A stretch of 64,000 bases of DNA from Zygnema cylindricum (lineage: Eukaryota; Streptophyta; Zygnematophyceae; Zygnematales; Zygnemataceae), in contig JBBHKE010001816.1 in NCBI GenBank assembly GCA_037447655.1, positions 124,001 to 188,000 on the forward strand. The letters run 5' to 3'. Position 1 is the first letter of the stretch. Every line of letters starts with the position of its first letter. Positions 22,785 through 33,815 of this stretch are shown piece after piece. The notes beneath the pieces were generated by a model. That model saw only the letters and a list, made by a program, of their open reading frames with translations, did not search any database and was not told the DNA's origin. A program made the position numbers and the translations under genes.

Positions 22785-23430
22785 TTTGTTTGTCATTAGG
22801 TCTCTCACATTATTCCTTCGTGTCGGATTGACCTTGTATTACTTGATGGTGCGCGTCGTACATTTGGTGATGTTGTTTTGGCGAATCCTACCTCAAATTC
22901 AGTTGTCACTCAAGCGGCTCGGCATTTGGGGGTTTCCGCCTGTGACGCGGCTAAGAGGAAGGAGCGTGATTATTCTTGTCGGGACGCTATGGATGGCTTG
23001 ATTCCGATGGTGGTTGAGATATTTGGTTGTTTAGGTGTGGCTTTAGATGATTTTTTCCGTGCTTGTGGTCGGCGTCCGTTCGAGCCGCGGGGACCTGTGA
23101 GCCCTTGTGTTTCAGTACTTACTTCTTTTTATCGGCAACGTTTTTCCCTGGCCCTACAACGAGTGCACGCTTCTATCTTACTTCGATCGTCTATTGTAGT
23201 TATGGATCAATGACATGTTCCGGTATTCCTTCCTAATGCTCTTCCGAGATTTAGGGATTTACGTGGTTACTTTCCAAAGATTTTTAGCTATGTTGGGGTT
23301 TGTTTTTTTATACATGTTGGATTTTTCCTTTTATGTTTTGTTTGTTGGGTTTAGATTGTTTTTTTTTGGGTGTTTCCTATTTTCCTACCATCCTTTCGTA
23401 TTTTCATTGTTTTTGCCTTGATCTCATTGT
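22785..23430 (+). pseudogene. Non-LTR retrotransposon C-terminal endonuclease-like region, fragment 5 of 5
   Basis: It continues in frame from fragment 4 across the Copia-3 site; one TAG follows VCH. The clean frame 22878-23213 and the codons before it read RIDLVLLDGARRTFGDVV, then AAKRKERDYSCRD, then a C-terminal helix-rich part ending at 23213. The D...GDVV...K spacing suggests a restriction-like (PD-D/E-XK type) endonuclease, as in R2-like elements; this is inference. 23214-23430 looks like 3' trailer, T-rich. Confidence 0.72.
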
Positions 23431-24206
23431 TATAATGTAGATATCCATGTTTCTTGGTTAAAGAACACCAAAGGCGTGTATATTATCGCTCCATGATGAA
23501 TAAATCTTTTATGAACTATATATACAAGTGTAAGGTGTGTAATGCACAATCAGCGGGACAAATTTATATTGACATATCAACCACATATTTCGTTTATAAT
23601 TTTTCATTAACGATAAACCTTTATCCATAATCGATAAATCAATATCGATTATCAGTAAGAAGCTACCGCACTATAACCTAATGTCCATCCTTAAGGAACT
23701 AAGATCTTAATACTTATAGTACATATAACGAAGGTCGATAACTAACCTTAACTGTTGATGTAGCGGTTCAAACCAATATCAAAACGCATGCTTTCATATT
23801 TCAAGTCTTTTGTCGGAGATGGTGATGTGTCACCATCTGTGTCATAGATGTTATTGGGCTTGGTAGATGTCACTGGGCCTGGTAGAAGTGTCTTAGATGG
23901 CAATGTTAGGCGTCTCAGGGGAGACTCAACCGGATTAATACCGTCGTTACACGATGGAAGATGTTAAAGCGCTTCTATTCAATAAAAAAACTTCAATTTT
24001 GAATAAAAACAAAGTAATAATTATTATTTACCCGTAAAAAAAAAAAAAAAACATTTTTTTTGCTCTTATGGCCGCTATGTTATTACTCTGATCTGTCTTT
24101 ACTCCTATTACAGTTTATGCCTCAATCCGTTGGTCGGCCGGTCTCCATTGGATATACAATTTTTTTAATAATCTTTTAATTGGTCCCTATTTGCAATAAG
24201 ATTCTT
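23431..24206. other. Intergenic, no gene seen
   Basis: AT-rich sequence with no coding frame I can support. It contains an A-run near 24036 and a small direct repeat (GGGCTTGGTAGATGTCACT, GGGCCTGGTAGAAGTGTC) near 23856-23900. Confidence 0.5.
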
Positions 24207-24390
24207 AATGATACTAATATCTCGTTGTAATTTTATGCAATATTTATATGTCTATATTGTAGAGACTCCGCAATATTTAACATAACGCATGGGCGACTAA
24301 GTTTTAGCTTTATAAAATAGCCAATACGGGGATTGAACCTTGGACCTAGTGTTAGCCGTACTCTACCTTTACCAAATGAGCTACCTAGTT
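24207..24390 (-). repeat. tRNA-derived SINE-like element, copy 1
   Basis: On the minus strand the segment starts with an A-box-like TAGCTCATTTGGTAAAG and, 40 nt on, a B-box-like GGTTCAATCC, followed by a non-tRNA body. The arms of a tRNA cloverleaf do not pair well, so it is not a functional tRNA gene. A second copy lies at 24585-24775. Confidence 0.5.
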
Positions 24391-24584
24391 GATGTGTGTG
24401 CATGGGTCTTATGCTGAATTCATACAAAACTTAACGACGCATTTGGGAACCACTTTGTAGCCCAATTCACACTTGTGGAGTCCAAAGTGGACAATTCTCT
24501 AGAGGCCCTTTCACAATGTTATCCATCTTGTGTGGCTTGCCAACGCCTGCTGACTCTAATGGCATGTAAAGATGGATGATAATA

Positions 24585-24775
24585 TCTCTCGTTATAATTT
24601 ATGCAATATTTATTTGTGTCTATATTCTAAAGAATTAATGACATTTCACGTACCGCATGGGCGCCAAAGTTTTAACTTTATAAAACGGCCAAGCTTGGGA
24701 TCGAACTCGAGACTTGGTGTACAAGAGAGAGTCGTACACTCGCTCCACTCAATAAAGCTGCCAGGTCGATTTGTA
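24585..24775 (-). repeat. tRNA-derived SINE-like element, copy 2
   Basis: Aligns with 24207-24390 in head and body. The B-box-like core reads GAGTTCGATCCC, closer to the tRNA consensus than in copy 1. The A-box-like part is degenerate (GGCAGCTTTATTGAGTGGAGC). Confidence 0.5.
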
Positions 24776-25013
24776 TGCCAACACCTAAATAGAATTGATA
24801 AGGCGACAACCGCCCCACTTGCAAACCAAATTGTAGCTCGATCAAATGAAAGAGATATCATAGAAAAAAGATGAAAGATATAGGAGAGAAAAAACACCAT
24901 AAGAGTAACTTTGAAAGCAAATACCAAAGACAAGTCGACAAAAAAAACACAAAAAGAGAAGTCCAAATAAAATGATATCTTCTCACAAGTGAGTACAAAC
25001 ATAAACAATTTAA

Positions 25014-25872
25014 GGGCATGTTCCCATGTGTTAAAGTAGATCAAAAATTTTACCCGCAACAAAAATATCCTTAGCCATTCAATAAAATTGTAAAAACCAT
25101 AGTACAATTTCCATCATCTTGAAACTTTAAATATACTAGAGTTTGTCGTCTTTCTCTTTTCAACCCATTACCACGTCAATCCAGCTCATCTTCAAACTTC
25201 ACCTAAAATCTCCTCGCGAGGTGATTTCAATTCAAGTAACAAGTTATGAACATATAGGAAAACGTTGTCGCACGCATGACACGTTTTTTAAAACTTTTTT
25301 GTAGTTGCGGAGTAAAAAAAATATTGTCTGTTTTCTATGCGAACAGCCGTGGAAAGGTCTCAAAAAATGGATGCCATTTCGCAAAAGCGAAGTCCATGAA
25401 GACGCCACTCTCCCTCTCCCTCTCACACTGCCCCTTCTATCTCACGATTCTTAGAATGTAACACGAAAATAATGGTATAAAATAAAAGAGCTCTAAAAAA
25501 GATTACTTTTGACTATCTTAAGGCGTAGTTTGATGGCAGGTAGAGAAAAAAAACAAAAAAACGATATTGAGAAACCATGGCAAAAAGTTTTGGAATTAGT
25601 GACGCCGACATTGTACTAGTGACCATGAGGTTAAAATGTCACAAACCCTACACACCTACAATGTCACAAGAAACCAAGCGTCTACAACCGTCACTATTTT
25701 GTAAACATCACCAATTGTCGCGAGTTTTGTAAAACGCCCACAACCATCGCAAATTGTACCCACGTCTACATCCGTCTTTGCCAAACATCGCAACACTTTG
25801 AAAAGTACTACGAAGAATCTTCACGAAAAAACAAAGTAACAAGATACGTTTCGATTACATAGGAACATGCCC
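25014..25872. mobile_element. Harbinger-like MITE (859 bp), family X relative
   Basis: Ends are inverted repeats (GGGCATGTTCCCATGT and, on the other strand, GGGCATGTTCCTATGT), flanked by TAA at 25011-25013 and 25873-25875. The interior has repeated ACAACCGTC/GTGACGGTTGT-type blocks resembling those of family X (63621-64000), and the terminus resembles that family's GGGTATGTCCCCATGT. There is no transposase. Confidence 0.75.
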
Positions 25873-26298
25873 TAAGTACTAAAATCTAAGTTTGGATTTA
25901 GAGTGGACCGATACACAACATCCACAGGACAATCAAGCCGCAAAAGACAAAAAGGTATAACTAGTGACAACTAATGACCAAGTAAGTGAACGGCAAATTG
26001 GAATATTTCATTTATGGAATCTATAATAGTTGGAATTAAAAATCTACAATATATATAAAATAGTATTTTACATATATATGTACACTTTAATGTAGGGATG
26101 AAAAGGTTGTAATTAAGCTCATAATTTTTCCAAGTCAAAATATTTAGTTGACATATTATTTCAACTTAGTTTTAAAAAAAAGCCCAGTCCAATAAAAAAA
26201 AAGCCCAGTCCAATAAAAAAAAAACAAACTGAAACAGAAAATCACAAAAAAAAGGCGACAAAAAAAAAATCACACATATTTATACCCATTTTTAATTT
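25873..26298. other. 3' flank of the AP-3 mu gene
   Basis: AT-rich. A 22-bp unit (AAAAAGCCCAGTCCAATA) is present twice at about 26178-26222. No gene. Confidence 0.5.
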
Positions 26299-26960
26299 TT
26301 ACGTCCGGACTTCCAAACACCTCGTTTTCGTAAGTGCCCGAAAACTTTTATAAGGTCGATAATTTTCGTTTTTAACCAAAATTTCCGAAACTTTTAACCC
26401 TGATAACGCCGCCCCGGGAATCCTAAATTTAACCAGAAAAATAGGGTTTCCTTGTTCATGTTTTTCCGTATTTCCGTTCAGCTGAACAGTTCCGGTCATC
26501 GACGGAATTTTGTCTTTCGGTAAATTTCCGATGTTCCATGTGCAATTCTGAGGGAGGGAGGGAGGGAGGGAGACGGGGATGGAGAGGGAGAGGGAGGGGG
26601 AGAGTGGGGAGAGGGAGAGGGAGAAGGCAAAGAAGGATGAAAACCAAAAATTAGAAAAAGGAAAATAAAGATAAAATTATAAAAAAAAATAAAATTAACT
26701 CAAATATCAAGTAAAAGGGAAATGGGGGACAAAACCGGAAACCCAAAAAAAGTGGACAAAACCCCAAAAAAAAGACAGAAACATAAACAAAATCTCAAAA
26801 AAGGTGGGGGAAGACGGAAAATACAAAACCCGGAAAAAAGAAAACAAACAAGACCCAAAATAAAAACAAAACAGAAAAGAGCTTATTTTTTTTCCGTTTT
26901 AATTATTCCATTTTCAAAGGACAAAGTAAACAAAAATGAAAATCTGTAAATGGAACGAAA

Positions 26961-27053
<93 letters not shown>

Positions 27054-29756
27054 GGAAAGGACAAATTAAACATAAAGAAGAGACAAAAGGAAAAAGGAAA
27101 ACAAGTATAAAAACAGATGAACGAAAAGAATTGAAAATTTAAACAAAAAAACGGTAAATCACACAAAAAAAAAAATGAAAATAAAACCAAACAAATAAAG
27201 GTCAAAGATAACCAAAAAAAATGACAAAACAAAACAAAACAAAAAAGACGATTTGGTCAAGAAGAAAAAGATAAATCAAATAGGAGAAACACAAACGACG
27301 GAAAAAAAACAAAACAAAGAGGAAAAAGCTAAGAAAATAAAAAGGAAAGTGACCAAAAAATGTAGGAAAAGGCCCAAAAAAATGGGGAAAACACCATAAA
27401 AAAAAGGAAAAAAGGGGGAAAAAAAACCAAGACAAAAAGGGCAAAAGATAAAATAAAGGGGAAAATCACCAAAAAAAGGGAAACTATCAAAAAAAAAGTG
27501 GAAAAAGACAAAAAAAAAAGGGAAAAAAGATGAAAAAAAAACCTTGCTTATGTGATCAAACGTAACAGTTCCGTGATTTGTAGTTAAATCGACAGAAACG
27601 GACAATTTCGATAACGGAATTTCAATCGCCACTCCCTCTACCGGTCTCCCGGGATCATTTTTTAAACCAATCACAACGTTTAATTTTTGAACATTTTCTT
27701 GATACGATATTTGGGGTTTTACGTATAAAGGGTTTTGTTTTATACCCTTCACCCTGCAAAAAAACAAAAAAAAATGAAGGGGAAAAAAAAACGGCATTAA
27801 TTTTAAAAGAAACGTGAATATAGTTCCAAATTTCAATTATTTGGTTTTAAGAATCCACTCTATTTTCGGTTCAAAAAATAAAATCAGTTGCCATCCAAAT
27901 TATTCATTTACGTTTTGTTATTTATTATTTAAGTTATTTATTTATTTAAATTCTTTCTTTTTGATATTGTCTGTAAGCTTCTTCTTTTTTTTCTTTTGGC
28001 AGGAAGACGTAGTCGATGAATTTGAAAGATAAGAAAGGAAAAACAGTTAGAAATGAAAAAACGGAAAAAAAATCCCCACACAAAAAAAGAAAAAAACGGA
28101 GTCCACAAAAAATGACGTTAAATATTTTCTTTTCGAGTTAAAATGCCCATCTAAATGAGACCCAAAAAAAAAAAAAAAAAAAAAAAAATCCCCATGCATT
28201 CAGACACTTAATCCTTAAACATATTTATATTTATTTCGGTTATTTCTTTTTGCTTACTTTTTTTTTTCAATACTTTCTTCTATTTTGCTTTTCAACTTCT
28301 TCTTTGCTAATTTCTTCTTTCCATTTTTTTCTTTTCCCTTTCTCTTTTCTGGACACTAATTTTTGGATGCACAGAAAAGTCAAAAAAAGTACATTTCCCT
28401 GAGCCGGTACGATATGAAAGTACGATTTACGTTTGGAGAAATATGAGACATCCAGAATGCCGAACATTATAACTTTATTTCTCTTTCTTTTCATTTTTAT
28501 TTTTTCATTTCATTTCTCTGTTTTAAAAATTTCATGTCTGTTTTTCCTTCTCAGTTTTTCTCTTTTCATTTTTTTATTCTTTCCTTTTCCATTTCAATTT
28601 CCTTTCCGTACATTCCCGACAAACACTACCTTCTCCATGCACAGAAAAGACAAAAAAAAGTACACCACCTTACAACATTGCACTACAATTTCCGTCAGGG
28701 GGGATACAATCAAACTATTTTCCAGGATCCCAGATATGATTTTTACACAGAAAAGACACAAAGTAAAAATTTCCGTACCTGTACGACATTAAAGTACAAT
28801 TTCCGTCAGGAGGAATACAATTTAACGACTTTTCGGAATCCCAAATATGACTTTTGATGCATCGATGGAGTTGAAAATCGCAAATTATCGACGGATTTGA
28901 AATTAAAATTGTGATATCGGGCAATCCGGAGAGGCGTGACGTGACTTGAAGTTCACCATAAATTTCGGACCGAATTAAATTTCCGTTTCTGGGCAGTTCC
29001 AAAAAAAAAAAAAAGATGGGAAAGGAGAGAAAAAGAGAGAAAAAAAGAGAGAAAAATAAGAGAGAAAAAGAGAGAGAGAAAGAGAGCATGAACGAGAGAG
29101 AAAAAGAGAGAAAAACGAAAAGAGGGAGAAGGAAGAAGGAATAAGAAAGAAAGAGATGAGAAGAAAAAAGTAGAAGAAAAGAAAAAAAAAGAGCGAGAGA
29201 GAGAGGGAAAGAGGAGAAAGGGAGGGAGGGAGAGAGATGAAGAGAGAGAGGAAGGGAGAGAGAAAGGGGGAGGGAGGATGGGGAGAGAGAGACAGGGTGT
29301 TAGAGGTATACTATATTTTTTGCAAAAAACTATGGAAATTTGAGCAAATTTAAAATGTATATGGATTAACAATGAAAAAAGAGCACTAAAGATGGGGAGA
29401 GTGAGAGAGAGGTGGGTGGGGGGGGGCGGGGAGAGGGAAAGGGAGAAAGTGCTTGGGGAATGAGAAGAGAAGAAGCTGAAAGAGGTGGAAAACTAGGAGA
29501 GAAGGGGGAGGAAGGGACAGGAGAGAAAGTGAACGATGGAGAGATGAGGAGGAACAAGGGAGGGAGCAGGGCAGAGAGGGATGAAAAGGAAGAGAAGGAA
29601 AAGGAAAAGGAGGGGAAAGAAAGGAGGGGAGGGAGTGATACACATTGATAGAGCCAGAGAGTGATTGCAACGGCAAAACAGGAAGGGAGACAGCGTTACA
29701 TAGAGAGAGAGGGAGAGAGAGCGAGAGTGAGAGACATTCGGAGAGAGAGAGAGAGT

Positions 29757-29794
<38 letters not shown>

Positions 29795-32231
29795 CAGTCA
29801 TCATGAGAGAGAGAGAGTCATCGACAGTCATCTTGAAAGTCCTCGAGAAGTAGAGAAAGAGGGAGAAAGAGAGGCGAAAAGAGGCAAAAAAAAAGGCAAA
29901 AGAAGAGAGAGTCAATCATCGCATATCCACAAGACAGAGACAGAGACAGAGACAGAGACAGAGACAGGGACAGAGACAGAGACAGAGACAGAGGCAGAGG
30001 CAGAGACAGAGGCAAAGATCTCTCCCACCTATCCATGACTCCGTCCAGCTCCTCTATGACATCGCAGTAGACCTCGTTGCTGGCGTGACTGACCGTCACA
30101 GCCCGCCACGGAATGTGGCTCCCTACGGACGCGGGAATGTCAGCTGGCAGTGAGGGCGTGACACCTGTAACGGCATGCAGCACACGTGCGGCCACACTGG
30201 GAGGGGGGACGAGCTCCTGCCGCGTCGCAGGAGGAACAGGGACGAAATGCTAAAACTTTTAAACAAATGTCCTTAAAAACATTCAGAAAACAGTCTAAGC
30301 AAACACTCGAAGAAAAGACTCGAAGACCACACTCTTAAGGAAACACTCTTAGAAAACTTCTTAAAAAAAAACTCTTAGAAAACACACTAAGAAAAGACTC
30401 TTAGGAAACGCTCTAAGAAAACACTCGAAGGAAACACTCTAACGAAACACTCTAAGAAAACACTCTAAGGAAACACTCTAAGAAACACTCTAAGGAAACA
30501 CTCTAAGATAACACTCTAAGAAAACACTCTAACGGAACACTCTAAGGAAACACTCGAAAGAAACACTGGAAGAAAACACTCGAAGGAAATTCTCTAAGAA
30601 AATACTCGAAGAGAACACTCTAAGAAAATACTCTAAGAACACACTATAATGAAACACTCGAAGGAAACACTTGAAGGAAACACCCTAAGGGAATACTCTG
30701 AGGAAACACTCTAGGAAACACTCTAATAAACACTTTAAGGAAACACTCGAAGGAAACACTCGAAGAAAACACTCGAAGGAAACACCCTAAGGGAATACTC
30801 TGAGGAAACACTCTAGGAAGCACTCTAAGAAACACTCTAAGGAAACACTCAAAGGAAATACTCGAAGAAAACACTCGAAGGAAACACTCGAAGGGAGCAC
30901 TCTAAGAAAATACTCTGAGGAAACACTCTAGGAAAACACTCTAAGGAAATACTCGAATGAAACACTTTAAGAAAATACTTTAAGGAAACACTAGAAGAAA
31001 AGCCACTAAGAAGGGAAGACGAAGGAAAGGAGATAGAAGGGAAGGGAGTAGAGGGAGAAACAACTGACTTTCAGCACATTGGGTTCGGTGGTAAGAGGGA
31101 AGCCTCCCTCCATCATTTCGTCCAAAACTTCGTAAACCGAAACAAAATTATCTTTCAAATTGTCTTCGGAAAGACCTCCCACATAGTCTCCTATGACTTC
31201 CGTGACTGTTTTTAAAAACTGGGGGGAGAGGGAGATGAGGGAGAGGGAGAGAAACTATACTTAATTTTGTGCATGAGTAATTTTATCGTCTTCGGTAAGG
31301 CCTCCCACATAATCTCTCAAGACTTCTGTAACTGTTTTTAGAAACTGGAGGGAAAGAGGAAGAGAGGGAGAGAGGGAGAAAGATAAAATGCTATTTTTGT
31401 ACATAGGTAATTTACACTATCCTCAAAAAGGCCTCCCACATAGTCTCCTACAACTTCCGAAATTGTTTTTAAAAACTGGAGGAGGTGGGAGGGAGAGGGA
31501 GAGGGAGTGGGAAAGAGAGAGAGAGAGAAAATGTTATAAAATTTGAAATTTTGTATTAAATTGCCCTAGAAATTCCTCCCAAATCGTCTCATATGCTCCC
31601 GTAATTGTTTTTAAAAACTGGGAAAGGGAGAGAGGGAGACTGAGAGAGAGAGGGACAGGGGAGAGGAAAAAAATGAAATAAAATTTAAAATTTTAGTGTA
31701 TTAATATATTGTCCATGGGTAATTGGCCTCCCACATAATCTCCTAATACTTCTAAAACTGTTTCAAAAAATTGGGGGGAAGAGAGAGAGAGGGAGAGAGA
31801 GAGGAAGATGGAGAGAGGGAGAGGGAGAGAATAAGAGAGAAATAGAGAGAGGGAGAGAGAGAAAGAGAAAGCAGGGAGTAGGAGGAGGAGAGAGGAGGAG
31901 GAAAGGGAGGAGGAATGGAAAGGGAGGAGGAAGGAGGGAGGAGGAGGGAGGGAGGGAGGAAGGAGGAAGAGGGAGGAAGGAGGAGGAAGAAAGAATGGAA
32001 TGAAATGAAATGAGAATGAAGATAAATGGAATGAATGGAATAAATAAAATAAATGGATCTCACCAACAATGGAAGGAAATGGAAAAATATTCGGCGGAAT
32101 AATGGAAACATGGGAGGGATTAAGGGGGTATATCTTCCGGAGAATTCGATTCTTTGACTTTTTCCCAAAACCAGGTACAGATGGATCTGTCTCCTCCCTT
32201 TCCACTCCACTGCTTTTCAAATAAAACTTCC
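26299..32231 (-). CDS. AP3M: AP-3 complex subunit mu (spliced; six exons assigned)
   Basis: This is the medium chain of the AP-3 adaptor, which sorts membrane cargo from Golgi/endosomes to vacuole or lysosome. Exons in coding order: 32231-32064, 31218-31069, 30216-30029, 28988-28779, 27753-27543, 26547-26299 (stop TAA). Every intron starts GT and ends AG. Exons 1-2 cover the longin-like part (EVLFEKQWSG, DRSICTWFWEK, then GGFPLTTEPNVLK). Exons 3-6 are the mu homology domain (HIPWRAV, NEVYCDVIEELDGVMDR, SEIYGELQVTSRLSGLPD, IPPDGNCTLMSYR, KNDPGRPVEG, ALSGLKVSEI, FRALTKTRCLEVRT). With the exon candidate at 33085-33119 it gives about 403 residues, close to the family's usual 415. The only break is one base missing in a run of five C in the first exon near 32119; restoring it would also fix the phase of that exon's junction. 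About eight residues around the usual E-V-P-P-L-F-V-I-E stretch appear shortened. It is a host gene or a very recent pseudogene. Confidence 0.9.
26551..26633 (+). repeat. GGGA/GAGG microsatellite at AP-3 mu acceptor
   Basis: On the sense (minus) strand this is CTCCCT-type repeats ending directly in the CAG acceptor of the last exon, so it forms an expanded polypyrimidine tract. Confidence 0.8.
26969..27050. repeat. (AT)41 microsatellite
   Basis: Uninterrupted AT dinucleotides over 82 bp inside an AP-3 mu intron. Confidence 0.95.
28367..28748 (-). repeat. Partial duplicates of the fourth AP-3 mu exon
   Basis: About 28672-28748 repeats the 3' part of exon 28988-28779 (the NHIWD...CIPPDGNC segment), but with a TAG and a changed end. 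About 28367-28440 has a further degenerate copy of the same 3' end plus intron start. Both lie just downstream of the exon in the intron. Confidence 0.65.
28995..30020 (+). repeat. Purine-rich microsatellite tract filling an AP-3 mu intron
   Basis: Nearly the whole intron between the third and fourth exons is GA-rich on the plus strand: (GAGA) runs at 29023-29290 and 29700-29815, GGGA/GAAG mixtures, then (CAGAGA) repeats at about 29935-30015. On the sense strand it is pyrimidine-rich. Long plus-strand and minus-strand open frames here are repeat artefacts. Confidence 0.85.
30250..31010. repeat. 13-bp minisatellite in an AP-3 mu intron
   Basis: About 55 imperfect copies of a 12-14 bp unit (GAAACACTCTAAG / GAAACACTCGAAG) between the second and third assigned exons. 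Open frames in it (30644-30874) are repeat artefacts. Confidence 0.9.
31220..31790 (-). repeat. Four extra tandem copies of an acceptor plus partial exon of AP-3 mu
   Basis: Upstream of exon 31218-31069 four more copies of its first 50-60 bp occur, starting at 31344, 31475, 31617 and about 31771. Each is preceded by its own pyrimidine tract, and each reads F-L-K-T-[VI]-T-E-V-like or F-E-T-V. The first three keep a CAG acceptor; in the outermost copy it reads CAA. The period is 126-154 bp. None contains the rest of the exon. Confidence 0.8.
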
Positions 32232-33084
32232 CTGGAAAAAAAAAATCAAAAAAAAAAATGAAAAAAAAAAAGAGTACATTTTCTTTTGAAAAAAATCTTC
32301 CCTGGAGAAAAAAGACGAAACAAAAAAATTGTGGGAGAGAAGAACATTTCTGTTTTTCAAATAAACTTTTGTAAAAAAAAAAAAAAGGAAAAAGAAAAAA
32401 AAAAAAATTAAGAATTAAAATTGAAAAAAAATTTAGAATAGCATAATTACATGTTATTATTAAAAAAAATAGGAAAAAAAATAATAATAATAGTAAGACT
32501 ATGTAATATAAAGGAATTGAACAGAGTTAAGTATGATATAATATAATATAATGTAATAATATGACATCAAATAAAGTAAAATAAAATACAATAAATTCAA
32601 TAAAATATAATACGATTGAAATTAAATGAGCAATTAAATTCAATCCAATATAACACAAAAGTATACAATATAAGCTAATAAAACATAAAATAATAAAATA
32701 TAACACCAATATTGTAAAAACAAAATAGTAATAAATAATATATGTTATTAATAAAAAAGAGAGAAATTCGGGTCCCTGTTCATAAAATCCACCCTCCCTC
32801 CTCCCCTTTTTTTCTTTCTTATATTTTATTTTTTGTCTGTTTTCAAATCTGGTGGAATTTTTTTTTGCCTTCAAAATTTTAAATATTATTAAACTAAAAC
32901 CATAACACAAAAAAAAAAAAAAAAAAAAAAACACACCAAAAAAAAATAAAAAAATTAGTGAAAGGTGAAAAACTTAAGGCTGTATGTCTTAAACTTTTCT
33001 CTGCACAATTAAAAAAGAAACAAGATACAACAAAAAAATAGAAAATAGAAATAGAAATTGAAATAGAAATAATCGGCCGACCCA

Positions 33085-33119
33085 TTTCCTTCGATAAAAG
33101 CTGCAGTCCAGCCCCATCT
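33085..33119 (-). CDS. AP3M: Candidate upstream exon of AP-3 mu
   Basis: After a T-run and CAG, the 36-odd bases read WGWTAAFIEGN and end AATGG before GTCGGC. The two trailing bases join the first base of the exon at 32231 to give a Gly codon, so the product reads FIEGNGEVLFEKQ. Adaptor mu chains have F-[IL]-x-x-x-G-E-V at this place. The start codon must lie in a further upstream exon that I could not find. The assignment rests on phase, position and a short match. Confidence 0.45.
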
Positions 33120-33265
33120 GAAAAAAAAAAATTACAGATTACAAGAATAGAAAAAAGGGCGATGGGAAAGATGGGAATTTGTATCCAAATCTCACATATT
33201 TGAAAACCCTAATTCTTGGACCCACGTTACCGATCTCCCCACCAGCTGTTGCCACATCAGCATTC

Positions 33266-33322
33266 CCAAGTGCCACGTCAGCATCATCAAGTGCCACGTC
33301 AGCATCATCAAGTGCCACATTA
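33266..33322. repeat. Three-copy 21-bp repeat
   Basis: AGTGCCACGTCAGCATCATCA-type units three times in a row between the two host genes. Confidence 0.75.
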
Positions 33323-33815
33323 TGAGCAAATTAGTAATTTCGGAAACGAAAGAAAAATCCCCATCTAAACCCATTACTACCTCCCTCTCTCTCTCCCCCC
33401 CAAAACCCTCTCCCTCCACCCCCTTCGATCTTTAACACCACTCTTTTTTTTATAATTGAAAACCCGACCAATTTTCCCTTTCAAGTTGTGCTAAAAAACC
33501 CCTTCTTAAAAAACTCAATTTTGAAAAACCCAATAAAATTTCCATATTAATGATTCATCTCTCACAAAAAAAAACCGAAACAATCAACGTCGTTTAAAAA
33601 TTCATGAAAAATGAACCCCCCAAAAAAATTCTTACGACAACGATGATCATAAATTATGCATTCCTGTGAAAAAAAAAAAAGAGACCCGTGGCAATATTTT
33701 TTTTCTAAAACTTGTTGTACTCCTCGAAAAAAAAAAGAAATAAAAGAATGAAAAAAAAAATGAAGAGATGGGTGAAGGGGAGGGAGTGGAAAAAGAAAAA
33801 AAAAAGTTGACTCAC

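Noticed and set aside
24321-24390. Functional tRNA gene
   Set aside because: Box-like motifs are present, but D, anticodon and T stems do not pair; a SINE head is likelier.
26903-27511. Phe/Tyr/Ile-rich minus-strand frames
   Set aside because: A-run and AT-repeat artefacts in an AP-3 mu intron.
30250-31010. Short repeats as a CRISPR array or coding repeat
   Set aside because: Simple 13-bp head-to-tail minisatellite inside an intron.
31693-32220. 175-codon and 152-codon minus-strand frames as separate genes
   Set aside because: They are the AP-3 mu exon read into a pyrimidine-rich intron in two wrong frames.
33600-33680. Fifth exon of the TrmB-like gene after CACAG near 33663
   Set aside because: The phase-0 translation (ECIIYDHRC...) has no convincing similarity to the expected region.
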